A stretch of 62,461 bases of DNA, taken from Porticoccaceae bacterium (GTDB taxonomy: Bacteria > Pseudomonadota > Gammaproteobacteria > Pseudomonadales > Porticoccaceae). The notes beneath the pieces are model-generated. The model was not told the DNA's origin. It did not search any database and was given only the letters and a program-made list of their open reading frames with translations. The position numbers were made by a program, and so were the translations under genes. Where the stretch lies: contig JAQXEN010000070.1 in assembly GCA_029250825.1 (NCBI GenBank), positions 1 to 62,461 of the forward strand, in the 5' to 3' direction. Shown in pieces: positions 8,504 through 16,458 of the stretch (the first letter of the stretch is position 1; the number at the start of each line of letters is the position of its first letter).

Positions 8504-8518
8504 GCACTAAAGTGATGC
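8504..8518 (-). promoter_or_regulatory. Imperfect NtrC-like site just upstream of the amtB promoter
   Basis: GCACTAAAGTGATGC is a GCAC-N7-ATGC dyad, one base off the half-site. It is centred about 47 bases upstream of the predicted start, closer than usual for an NtrC enhancer. Confidence 0.35.
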
Positions 8519-8609
8519 GTCACAGAGTTTTCTATGGGGTCTATACTTTAGGAACAGTCCCATAGATGTTGTCAGACAGCAGGAGTTGTCTGGATAAATG
8601 GAGTAACAT

Positions 8610-8906
8610 ATGAGCACTAGTGAACAGCGTAATGAGCAGAGCGAATTAAAAATTCGATTGCAGGAGCTGCAGTCACAGCTCGTTAAATCATCACAGATTA
8701 GCGCAGCTGACAGAGATTTATTGGGTAAGATGGTGGTCGGTATATTGCAGCTTGAAGATGTTCAGCAGCCTCAAGCTGAGACTGTCACTGAACAGGGTTT
8801 GCGCGACACCCTAGAGAGAAAGAGTCTTGAATATGAGGCTCAACACCCAAAGTTAGCTTTTACTCTGCGACAAATACTGGATGTACTTGCGCGCATGGGG
8901 ATTTAA
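8610..8906 (+). CDS. DUF4404 family protein
   Basis: This 98-residue protein of unknown function is mostly helical and charged. The C-terminal half, with EAQHPKLAFTLRQILDVLARMGI, matches the DUF4404 pattern of a short helix pair ending in 'hPxLaxxLRxIxDxLxxMGI'. No signal peptide or membrane segment is visible. The ATG follows GGAGTAACAT, giving a good ribosome site. It is divergent from amtB; TATACT at 8542 could be its -10 box, but the -35 match is weak. The following lipoprotein gene runs the same way after 37-73 bases. Confidence 0.75.
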   Translation: MSTSEQRNEQSELKIRLQELQSQLVKSSQISAADRDLLGKMVVGILQLEDVQQPQAETVTEQGLRDTLERKSLEYEAQHPKLAFTLRQILDVLARMGI

Positions 8907-8979
8907 AAGGGTCTCTCTGCAGCTCTAATTTTGGGACGAGAGATTGAAAGTCCGAATAATAATTAAAACGATAAATTCT

Positions 8980-9666
8980 ATGTTAAAAAATGCCCTGTCG
9001 ATTTTTATCCTGCGTCCACTTCTGGTGTCGACGCTCTTTATATTGAGTGCCTGTTCAGGGCTTAAGTCTTCGGAGTTTTCCCGTCAATCACCGGGTCCAG
9101 ATGGGGAATATGTTGGCTGGCACTGTGAGGGGGAAGTGGCACTGAGGGATAATTGGAACTGTTCCGAGAAATTACTCAAGGATGGACTGGTGGTTGTTGA
9201 GCCAGCGGCTCAGGTTGAAGTTGCGCTTGAGACTGAGGCACTCGAGGTAGATAGCTTTGAAATTACGACGGCTGTGGAGGAGGGTGTCAATCCGAAGGCT
9301 TCAGTAAATAAAGTACATAGCAATAAAGCACCTAGTAAAAAAGTACCCAGTAAAAAAGTACCTAGTAAAAAAGCACCTGACACAAGATTTCCAAAATTTG
9401 ATATCAGCGCCAATGGCTACACTGTGCAGCTCGGTGCCTATCTCAGTCAGGCGCTGGCAGAGCGGGCGGCGGATAATATGATACTGCCAGGGGGGGAACT
9501 GCGGATTCGCGATATAGTCACCGCAGAGCGCCGGTTTTTTGTTCTGGTCTATGGGCGGTATCAAACCCGTCAACAGGCCGAGGCCGCCTCTGAGCCTCTG
9601 GTGGTTTTAAATTCGGGGCTAAATTATTGGATTCGCTCCATTGCATCTATGCGCAAAAGGGATTGA
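8980..9666 (+). CDS. SPOR-domain lipoprotein
   Basis: The predicted 228-residue envelope lipoprotein has an N-terminal signal with lipobox LSAC (FILSACSGL), an acidic and repeat-rich linker, and a C-terminal SPOR domain (YTVQLGAYLSQALAERAA to LNYWIRSI). SPOR domains bind denuded septal peptidoglycan, so a division-site role is a reasonable inference. I chose the ATG at 8980 because it gives a compact signal peptide; an in-frame TTG at 8944 would add twelve residues. The linker has four near-identical 15-base repeats (9313-9372) encoding PSKKV-like units. No named family member is recognised beyond the domain. Confidence 0.78.
   Translation: MLKNALSIFILRPLLVSTLFILSACSGLKSSEFSRQSPGPDGEYVGWHCEGEVALRDNWNCSEKLLKDGLVVVEPAAQVEVALETEALEVDSFEITTAVEEGVNPKASVNKVHSNKAPSKKVPSKKVPSKKAPDTRFPKFDISANGYTVQLGAYLSQALAERAADNMILPGGELRIRDIVTAERRFFVLVYGRYQTRQQAEAASEPLVVLNSGLNYWIRSIASMRKRD
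9313..9372 (+). repeat. In-frame 15-base tandem repeat in the SPOR lipoprotein
   Basis: Four consecutive 15-base units occur: GTACATAGCAATAAA, GCACCTAGTAAAAAA, GTACCCAGTAAAAAA and GTACCTAGTAAAAAA. The last three differ at only one to two positions. They encode VHSNK, APSKK, VPSKK and VPSKK, a basic spacer between membrane anchor and SPOR domain. Confidence 0.9.
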
Positions 9667-9949
9667 AAGCTGGAGAATAAAAAAGCTTTTCTGGCGTCTT
9701 TGTGATCCTCCTTCGGCTGTCTTTTTAGGCGAGGTTGGATAGATCGCTTGATTCTGTTATCGAGAGGCTATGTTAGAGATTTTGAGATCCCTCGTCGCTT
9801 CGCTCATTCGGGATGACAGTGGCAGGGTGGTCGGGATGACCGTGATAGCGTGGTTGGGATACCAAGGGTCGAGTGACTGAGATGAAATTTAGGGTGATTG
9901 GGGTGATAGAAGAGCCTTTTCGCTCTGAGCATTGTGGCGCAAGATCTAG
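9667..9949. other. Intergenic region with dispersed repeat
   Basis: No gene is seen in this 283-base gap between the SPOR gene and the convergent LacI pseudogene. It holds a copy of a dispersed repeat (9785-9818) and further short direct repeats of the form TCGGGATGAC (9831-9840) and TTGGGATACC. A weak hairpin after the SPOR stop (AAAGCT/AGCTTT) might act in termination. Confidence 0.5.
9785..9818. repeat. Dispersed intergenic palindromic repeat, copy 1
   Basis: The element starts AGATCCCTCGTCGC and ends TTCGGGATGACA, with ATCCC/GGGAT arms. It matches the element at 25319-25352 at 28 of 34 positions with no gap. Sequences of this general type (a TCATCCCGA end joined to an AGATCC end) recur in intergenic DNA of many bacteria. 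Confidence 0.6.
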
Positions 9950-10957
9950 CTAGGATTTGAGCGCGGTTGATTCTCGCATAATAAGGTCAATAGGCAGTTT
10001 TCGCGCAGTGGCTTCATCTTTTGTTTGTCCACGACATTGTTTAGTTACCATATCGACGGCTGCAGCGGCCATCTCTTTAATTGGCTGACGAACGGTTGTT
10101 AGTTGAGGCCAGACAACTGTCGCAATAACACTGTCGTCAAATCCTGCAGTTGAAAGTTCTTCCGGAACAGAAAGCCCCGACTTATGAGCAGCAGCAATTA
10201 ATCCTGCGGCCATCTCATCATGGCTGGCAAAAATAGCTGTTGGACGCTGTGCCAACTTTAGCAGCGATTCCCCTGCATCTAACCCAGAGCGATACTCGTA
10301 GGTGCCCTCTAAAATAAAGTTATCCGGTACTGTTAAATTGGCATCTTTCATCGCCGATAAAAATCCATCCAGCCAGCGGCGGGTTGTTTCAGTACCTTGG
10401 CGGCCAGTGACAAAGCCAATAGATGTATGACCCAATTGGATCAGTTTCATGGTCATCTGCTTAGCTGCTTCATAATCGCTAATTTCAACAGGAAGCCCAA
10501 TGTCCGTGGAGATACTAGGGGAAATTCGAGCGAAGGGTTTCCCTGATGATACCAGCGCCTGCAAAATTGCCGGGTCATCGCAGAGCGGGGGTGGAAGAAT
10601 CATACCGTCTAAATTGGACTGAACTAAGAGATTGGTAATGTCCTCGGCTAGGTTGGCTGAGGCGAGATTAACCGGTTTCACTAGAAGGTGATAGCAATCT
10701 TTACGAGCCTGCTCCAAAGCCCCTCGAAGCAGTTAGACAATATAGCTTGTATTGGGATTACCAAATATTAGAGCTAGCACGTAAGAGCGCGAGCCTACAG
10801 TCGCCCGCGGTGCCACACTGGGTCGATATTTGATCGCTTTCATCGTAGCTTCGACGGCAGTCCTAGTCTTAGGGCTGGCATTGGGTTCCTGACGGACAAC
10901 ACGCGAGGCGGTTTTGATGGACACTTTTGCCAGCTTTTATTTAATTGTTGTGGAGGT
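9950..10957 (-). pseudogene. LacI-family transcriptional regulator, decayed
   Basis: Two leftward open segments in the same frame (10924-10733 and 10717-9950) together make one LacI-type repressor: a helix-turn-helix tail (KLAKVSIKTASRVV), then the sugar-binding core through NPNTSYIV and RGALEQARKDCYHLL to the end. An in-frame TAA at 10735-10733 cuts it after the helix-turn-helix and the first core strand. A second in-frame TAA at 10939-10937 lies inside the helix-turn-helix, where TTIK is followed directly by a stop and KLAKVS; compared with the usual TIKDVAKLA order this suggests a small deletion. No start codon is visible at the expected place. The gene probably once controlled sugar uptake; the broken FucP-like transporter at 14448 may have been a target. 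Confidence 0.85.
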
Positions 10958-10972
10958 ATTTATACAAGTTCA

Positions 10973-10988
10973 GAGATACGAGTATCTC
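10973..10988. promoter_or_regulatory. Palindrome upstream of the LacI pseudogene
   Basis: GAGATACGAGTATCTC has seven-base arms around a two-base centre. It sits just upstream of the decayed regulator and could be a leftover operator; this is inference only. Confidence 0.25.
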
Positions 10989-11075
10989 AGTCAAACATCA
11001 AACTGTATAATCCCGCTCAACCGCATAGTTGATTTCATAGATAGGTTATATCAAAGTTATCCTATACTTTCTAAC

Positions 11076-11089
11076 GGGTCTGCAGACCC
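11076..11089 (+). promoter_or_regulatory. Perfect 14-base palindrome in the ettA leader
   Basis: GGGTCTGCAGACCC is fully self-complementary and ends 21 bases before the TTG start of ettA. In RNA it would form a GGGTC/GACCC hairpin with a four-base loop. TATACT at 11063-11068 just before it could be a -10 box, in which case the palindrome would lie at the very 5' end of the transcript. Function is unknown. Confidence 0.4.
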
Positions 11090-11110
11090 AGTAATATAAG
11101 GCAATTTACG

Positions 11111-12775
11111 TTGGCACAATACGTTTTTACAATGAACCGGGTGAGCAAAATTGTTCCCCCGAAGCGCGAGATCCTCAAAGATATCTCACTCTCGTTTTTC
11201 CCTGGCGCCAAAATTGGTGTGCTCGGCCTCAATGGTTCCGGTAAGTCTACGCTGCTGAAAATCATGGCTGGCCTGGATACAGAATTCCAAGGCGAAGCGC
11301 GACCTATGCCTGGGCTCAAGGTTGGCTATCTGGCTCAGGAACCTCATTTGGATCCGGACAAAGATGTGCGTGGCAATGTTGAGGATGGTGTTCGGGAAGC
11401 TGTGGATGCACTCAAGGAACTGGATCAGGTCTATGCTGATTATGCCAGCCCCGACGCGGATTTCGATGCGCTGGCAAAACGTCAGGGGGAACTGGAAGAA
11501 ATTATTGAGGCCTGGGATGCACACAATCTCGATCACGCCTTGGATGTTGCCGCGGATGCTCTGCGTCTGCCGCCCTGGGATGCTGATGTGACGTCTCTCT
11601 CTGGTGGTGAACGACGCCGTGTTGCGCTCTGCCGTCTGTTGCTGTCAAAGCCCGATATGCTGCTCCTCGATGAGCCAACCAACCACCTAGATGCGGAATC
11701 TGTCTTCTGGCTGGAAAAGTTTCTTGAAGAATTTGCCGGCACTGTGGTTGCTGTAACCCACGACCGCTACTTCCTCGACAATGTCGCCGGTTGGATTCTC
11801 GAGCTTGACCGCGGTCACGGCATTCCCTATGAAGGTAACTACTCCGCTTGGCTGGATGGCAAAGTCCGCCGTCTGAAAACCGAATCTAAGCAAGAGGCCA
11901 CCAGGCAGAAGGCACTCAAGCAAGAGCTGGAATGGGTGCGTCAGAATACCAAGGGCCGTCAGGCCAAAAGCAAGGCGCGACTGGCTCGCTTCGACGAGTT
12001 GAACTCTCAGGAGTTCCAAGCTCGCAATGAGACCAATGAAATCTATATCGCCCCGGGGGAGCGTCTCGGTGACAAGGTTATTGAGCTAAACAATGTCTGT
12101 AAGGGCTTTGGCGATCAGGTGCTGATCGATGACTTCTCAGTGGCTATTCCGAAAGGTTCAGTAGTGGGTATTATTGGTGGTAATGGCGCCGGTAAATCTA
12201 CTCTATTTAGAATGATTGCCGGCACTGAAACGCCGGATAGCGGTACTGTTAGCCTCGGTGAATCGGTCAAGGTGGCCTATGTTGAGCAGAGCCGTGATTC
12301 CCTAGATGATAATCACAATGTCTGGGATGCTATTTCCGGCGGTCACGATATGATCACCATTGGCAGCTATGAGGTTTCCTCTAGAGCCTATGCCGGACGC
12401 TTTAACTTCCGCGGCTCCGACCAGCAAAAACGCGTTGGTGAACTCTCCGGTGGTGAGCGCGGTCGTCTGCACTTGGCCAACACCTTAAAGCAGGGTGCCA
12501 ATGTACTGCTCCTCGATGAGCCATCCAACGATTTAGATATTGAAACTCTGCGCGCCTTGGAAGAAGCGATCCTATCGTTCCCCGGCTGTGTCATGGTTAT
12601 CTCTCACGATCGCTGGTTCCTAGACCGTATTGCCACACATATTCTGGCCTATGAGGGCGACAGCGAAATGGAATTCTTTGCCGGTGGTTACAGTGAGTAC
12701 CATGAAGACTTTATTCGCCGAAAAGGCACAGACTCACAACCGACTAGAGTTAAATATAAGCGTCTGAGAGCGTAA
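11111..12775 (+). CDS. ettA: Energy-dependent translational throttle protein, ABC-F ATPase
   Basis: EttA binds the ribosomal E site and gates entry into elongation according to the ATP/ADP ratio. The 554-residue protein aligns over its full length with the known family: MAQYVFTM start, Walker A GLNGSGKST at residues 39-47, signature [19 protein letters not shown], the inter-domain linker with KGRQAKSKARLARFDEL, a second Walker A GGNGAGKST, second LSGGERGR and the C-terminal RVKYKRLRA. The start is TTG at 11111, since the protein begins with the family's MAQ(F/Y)V; AAGGCA lies upstream. It stands between two decayed sugar genes but is intact. Confidence 0.96.
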   Translation: MAQYVFTMNRVSKIVPPKREILKDISLSFFPGAKIGVLGLNGSGKSTLLKIMAGLDTEFQGEARPMPGLKVGYLAQEPHLDPDKDVRGNVEDGVREAVDALKELDQVYADYASPDADFDALAKRQGELEEIIEAWDAHNLDHALDVAADALRLPPWDADVTSLSGGERRRVALCRLLLSKPDMLLLDEPTNHLDAESVFWLEKFLEEFAGTVVAVTHDRYFLDNVAGWILELDRGHGIPYEGNYSAWLDGKVRRLKTESKQEATRQKALKQELEWVRQNTKGRQAKSKARLARFDELNSQEFQARNETNEIYIAPGERLGDKVIELNNVCKGFGDQVLIDDFSVAIPKGSVVGIIGGNGAGKSTLFRMIAGTETPDSGTVSLGESVKVAYVEQSRDSLDDNHNVWDAISGGHDMITIGSYEVSSRAYAGRFNFRGSDQQKRVGELSGGERGRLHLANTLKQGANVLLLDEPSNDLDIETLRALEEAILSFPGCVMVISHDRWFLDRIATHILAYEGDSEMEFFAGGYSEYHEDFIRRKGTDSQPTRVKYKRLRA

Positions 12776-12784
12776 GGAATATCT

Positions 12785-13213
12785 ATGAGCAGCATTTGGC
12801 ACAACCGCCCCAAACTTGAAATGATGAATGGTGAGATGAACAGCGGCACCATTGTTGAACATCTCGGCATTAAAATCACCGAAGTGGGTGATGATTTTTT
12901 GAGGGGTACCATGCCCGCAGATGCGCGGACTTTTCAGCCCTATGGTGTGGTGCACGGTGGTGCCAATGTTGTGCTCGCAGAGACCCTCGGCAGTATTGCC
13001 GGTGCCCATGTGATTGATTTCAGAACCACCAAATGTCTCGGCCAAGAAGTCAGCGCCAGTCATCTGCGCCCGGTCTCAAGTGGGTTGGTCACTGGCACTG
13101 CGCGACCGATTCATTTGGGTCGTCGCTCACATATCTGGGAGATTCGCTTGGAAGATGATCGCGGCAAGTTAACCTGCTTATCTAAGCTAACTCTGGCCAT
13201 ACTGCCCATGTAG
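12785..13213 (+). CDS. Hotdog-fold acyl-CoA thioesterase, PaaI/YdiI type
   Basis: This 142-residue cytosolic hydrolase cleaves acyl- or aroyl-CoA thioesters. The family motif HGGANVVLAETLGS contains the catalytic-type glutamate and helix dipole glycines; downstream NASH-like and HLGRRSHIWEI stretches match the YdiI/MenI group. In menaquinone makers this family acts on 1,4-dihydroxy-2-naphthoyl-CoA, but no men genes are present here, so the substrate is left open. It starts 9 bases after the ettA stop with AAGGAAT as ribosome site, so it is probably co-transcribed with ettA. Confidence 0.85.
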   Translation: MSSIWHNRPKLEMMNGEMNSGTIVEHLGIKITEVGDDFLRGTMPADARTFQPYGVVHGGANVVLAETLGSIAGAHVIDFRTTKCLGQEVSASHLRPVSSGLVTGTARPIHLGRRSHIWEIRLEDDRGKLTCLSKLTLAILPM

Positions 13214-13239
13214 GTGGCTAGATTATTTAATAAGAAATC

Positions 13240-13269
13240 TTAGTGGCTCTTAATAACGAGAGCCACTAA
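13240..13269. terminator. Bidirectional terminator between convergent genes
   Basis: TTAGTGGCTCT and AGAGCCACTAA form a perfect eleven-base stem with an eight-base loop. It lies between the thioesterase stop and the convergent membrane-protein stop. The flanks are A-rich on the left and T-containing on the right, so it could serve both directions. Confidence 0.75.
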
Positions 13270-13286
13270 TCTCTATTCAGTAAACT

Positions 13287-14126
13287 TTACTCGGACTTGG
13301 TTTCAGCCTGCCAGCGAAATAGATTCATCTCAATAAAGACAAAGGCTACCAGCCACATAAACGCATCCCAAAAATCCAAGAAGTCACCCAGAACACCCCA
13401 GTAAGCAGCTGCTGCGAATAAGACGCTATAGAAAATCCCTTTGATCAGGTTACTCAGAGTAATCACTCTACCCTCGAAGCGCCCGCGCAACTGCAGCCAC
13501 ACATCCACTTCCAAAATCACCACAACACCGATCCAGGTAATCGAGTTGATCACATCAACCCAAGCCAACCATTGCACCGCCTGCCAGTCCTGTAGTGTGC
13601 CGATCACTTGCTGATCATTGAGCCGATAGAGCTCTTGACCATTCAGTGCCACACAACTCTGAATATCCAACAGGGGATATTCATCAATGGTAATAATGCT
13701 GGCATAACCCTGCCCCAGCAGAGCACAGAGATTGTCGACCATAGGTTCGAGAGCAAAGGAACTGATATCGTAGGTCAACAGCATTTTGTCGAAGTAGCCG
13801 TAAAAGGCGTAGAGAATAAAACCGTAGGCAAAGACGCGAAGAGCCATAAAACTATATTTAACACGCGCCTGTCGCAACACCTGATCATCAATAACCGAGG
13901 TCTCCAGCTCAAATAGAAGCAGCAGTACAACCCAAGCTGCGGTATCTATAGTCGCGGCGAAACCGGAAATTAGATCAGAGAAGGTAATGCCCTGACTGAA
14001 AGTCTGCTCGGTAGCCAGCCACTCCTCTTGAAAGAAAAGATAAATATTGTAGGTTAGCAATGCATAGACGGTGTACTTAAACAGGCGAAAAATAAGCTGC
14101 GTAGCGGCAGGCTGGTGGGTACTCAT
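13287..14126 (-). CDS. Uncharacterised multi-spanning membrane protein
   Basis: I do not recognise a named family for this 279-residue protein. It shows about six hydrophobic segments: near residues 15-30, 55-72, 92-110, 190-207, 228-245 and 252-268. Between the third and fourth is a loop of about 75 residues with two cysteines (DNLCALLG and DIQSCVALNG) that would be periplasmic if the N-terminus is inside. No catalytic motif is visible. The ATG follows a GGAG-type site (CTTAAGAGACCCG on the coding strand). It is monocistronic, convergent with the thioesterase. Confidence 0.7.
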   Translation of the reverse strand: MSTHQPAATQLIFRLFKYTVYALLTYNIYLFFQEEWLATEQTFSQGITFSDLISGFAATIDTAAWVVLLLLFELETSVIDDQVLRQARVKYSFMALRVFAYGFILYAFYGYFDKMLLTYDISSFALEPMVDNLCALLGQGYASIITIDEYPLLDIQSCVALNGQELYRLNDQQVIGTLQDWQAVQWLAWVDVINSITWIGVVVILEVDVWLQLRGRFEGRVITLSNLIKGIFYSVLFAAAAYWGVLGDFLDFWDAFMWLVAFVFIEMNLFRWQAETKSE

Positions 14127-14447
14127 ATCGGGTCTCTTAAGGAGGGTGTATTTGTTGTTCTCAGTAAGCTCTTTTATACCTTATATAGGGCGGCGCAGCT
14201 AACAGATATAATCCCGATTAGAGACTCTGCCGGTCAAGATAGTCAGAACGGTCATGTCGGCGGATGGGCAAGGGGTCGGGGTGACAAAAGCCCGTGAATA
14301 AATGTCGAACTTGCTATTTAAAAGCAGTTAACGGTAACCAGGGTGGATGGCCAATACAATATTTAAACGTTTTTACGCAGGGATCCCGCCTTCAAGATAA
14401 TGGACGTCATTGTTCTTTGCCCTAACGACGAGAGAATTTAAAAAAAG
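14127..14447. other. 321-base gap before the MFS pseudogene
   Basis: No gene or RNA is recognised. It must hold the promoter of the leftward membrane-protein gene and the dead promoter of the transporter. A stretch with GGTCATGTCGGCGG and GGGGTCGGGGTGAC at 14250-14285 loosely recalls the TCGGGATGAC ends of the dispersed repeat, but the match is too short to call a copy. Confidence 0.4.
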
Positions 14448-15721
14448 ATGATGACAGATATTCAACGCTATATATCCCGATTAGGCAATACTGGGTTAAT
14501 TTGGATTTTGCTCCCTGGAATCTTCTTTTACTAGGGCTTCACCTCTACCTCAGTAGATATGGTGATCCCACGAATAAAGTCGATGTTCGATTTGTCTTAT
14601 ACATCAGCACTGTTAATCCAATTCAGTTTTTTCCTCGCCTACCTTTTTATCCCTATCCCAGCGGGTAAATTTATTCAGCATTATGGCTACAGGCAGAGTC
14701 TTTTTATTGGTTTGGCATGCATAGCTTTGGGTATTTCTTTACTGGCCCCCTCGATTATGCTGCAGCTCTATCCCGCTTTTCTAGGCGGTATATTTATCAC
14801 TGCCAGTGGCATTGCTGTGCTTCAGGTCACAGCCAACCCTATGACCCCTGCCCTTGGGGATCCATTGACAGCTCCGCGAAGGCTGATGTTTGCGCAGGCG
14901 TTTAATTCTCTCGGTACCACCATAGCGCCGGTTATCGCGTCAATTTCGATACTGAGGCTAGATACTTTATCAGCGGACCAAATAAACTGATTGTCATTGC
15001 AAGAACAGGCGAAGTACCACCAGGATAGCGCCCAAGCTATGATATCTTTTGCGCTGTTACTCGGCGCTCTGCTTGGTATCTTATCTCTTCTTATCAGGGC
15101 TCTACCCCAGCCGAATCTAAAGCTGTCACCAAAAAGCCAGTCAGCGGATCAAACCGGGATTAGCTCTTATCTAACGCTTTTGAGAAAGCCGCAGGTTCAT
15201 CTTGGTATGGGTGCTATTTTTGTCTATGCAGGCGCCGAAGTAACCATAGGCAGCCTAATGATCAATTACATGCGCAGGGAGGATGTGCTGGCTATCGATG
15301 CCTCTGCTCTTGTTGCCATTTGTTGGGGGCTGGCAATGCTCGGGCGCTTTGCCGGAGTGGCGGCTTTAAAGTGGTTCAGTGCTGCGAAAATATTGATGCT
15401 AGCCTCCGCAATGGCGATTATTCTAGCGGCTAGCGCGATTAACTTTAGCGGGCCTCTATCTGCAATTGCGTTGATTTCAATAGGTTTTTTCAGGTCCGTT
15501 CATTTCCCGCTTATTTCAGCACCACGCTGCGCGGCCATGATGCTTCTGCACCAAAAATTTCCGCACGTCTGTGTATGTCTATCTGTGGAGGTGCCATTAT
15601 TACCCTGATCGCGGGAGGTGTTGCGGATATCGCAGGTCTTAAGGCTGCATTTCTAGTATGCATACTTTACTAAGGATACTGCCTCTATTTTTCGAATTAT
15701 CACTGCAGACAGCGAACCTAA
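14448..15721 (+). pseudogene. FucP-like sugar/proton MFS transporter, decayed
   Basis: The reading frame from ATG 14448 encodes a glucose/galactose or fucose permease-like protein: IWILLPGIFF then GFTSTSVDMVIPRIKSMFDLSY, LIQFSFFLAYLF, PAGKFIQHYG, VTANPMTPALG, and AQAFNSLGTTIAPV. Four lesions interrupt it. TAG at 14532-14534 stands where the family has tryptophan (FFxWGF), fitting a TGG to TAG change. TGA at 14988-14990 breaks the frame in the mid loop. One base is missing near 15506-15508 (CCC where four Cs would keep the frame), after which the C-terminus STTLRGHDASAPK to ADIAGLKAAFLV continues in another frame. TAA at 15671 cuts the last helix. A functional product is very unlikely. Confidence 0.88.
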
Positions 15722-15798
15722 TCCTTTAGAGCATCCCAACTAGGCATTGTTGGTGAATCAGCCTGTGCCGGTAGGGGACACCGACTCAGGTTCAGAGA

Positions 15799-16458
15799 TT
15801 ACATCGGGTTGATGCGCAACCAGGGCTTCATTAAAAAGCCCAGAGGATTAGTCAGCTTGATCGGCGCCGACAGGGCTGACAGACAGATGCATTCGCCATT
15901 CTGTGCACCCATGGGCTGGTGCACATCACCGGGCTGGCGAATCAAAAAGTCGCCCTCGCGGTAGACGGCATTTTCGTCAGAGAAACTACCCTTTAAAACT
16001 ACCGTGTATTCCAAACCATGATGGTCGTGCTTTGGCGTCTTGCCGCCAGCACAGATTTTGTGCAGCGCCACTTCAAAGTCTTCCTGCCCAGTCTCAAAGC
16101 GTGCCACATCAACCGATGAGGAGAGTCGCTTCCAGGTCTGTGAAACAAGATTATTTTTCAACAGCTTAGTGACACTAAAGGGGTAATTATTTTGCTGGCT
16201 GTCCACCTTGACGGGAATCTGCTGACTGCTATCGAGATTGGCCATAACCTTATCAAAGGTGCCTTCCTCTAATTCTAGTGGCTCGGCTTCACTCATAAGC
16301 TGCGAACCCACCTGATCGAGACGCAGCAACTGAGCGCGACACTTAGAGCAGAAGTGCAGATGTGCTGAGACACAGATTGAAGGTGCTGTGGCTAGTGTTC
16401 CCGCCGAAAACTCTAAGAGCATAGTGTCGTCGGGATGAAATTGGCTTGTGTTGTTCAT
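15799..16458 (-). CDS. chrR: ChrR-type cupin anti-sigma factor
   Basis: The 219-residue protein has the N-terminal zinc anti-sigma module (HLHFCSKC, an HxxxCxxC arrangement with upstream histidines near residues 8 and 33) and a C-terminal cupin domain with KHDHHGLEYTVVLKG and GDVHQP metal-type histidines. In known systems ChrR holds an ECF sigma factor inactive until singlet oxygen or organic peroxide acts. The ATG overlaps the stop of the sigma gene (ATGA), so sigma and anti-sigma are made together. Downstream is a short gap and the MFS pseudogene. Confidence 0.88.
   Translation of the reverse strand: MNNTSQFHPDDTMLLEFSAGTLATAPSICVSAHLHFCSKCRAQLLRLDQVGSQLMSEAEPLELEEGTFDKVMANLDSSQQIPVKVDSQQNNYPFSVTKLLKNNLVSQTWKRLSSSVDVARFETGQEDFEVALHKICAGGKTPKHDHHGLEYTVVLKGSFSDENAVYREGDFLIRQPGDVHQPMGAQNGECICLSALSAPIKLTNPLGFLMKPWLRINPM

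Noticed and set aside
9313-9372. Short regular repeats considered as CRISPR
   Set aside because: The units are contiguous with no spacers, in frame, and encode a protein linker.
14127-15798. Mobile element as cause of the decayed region
   Set aside because: No transposase, terminal inverted repeats or target duplications were found; the lesions are point changes.
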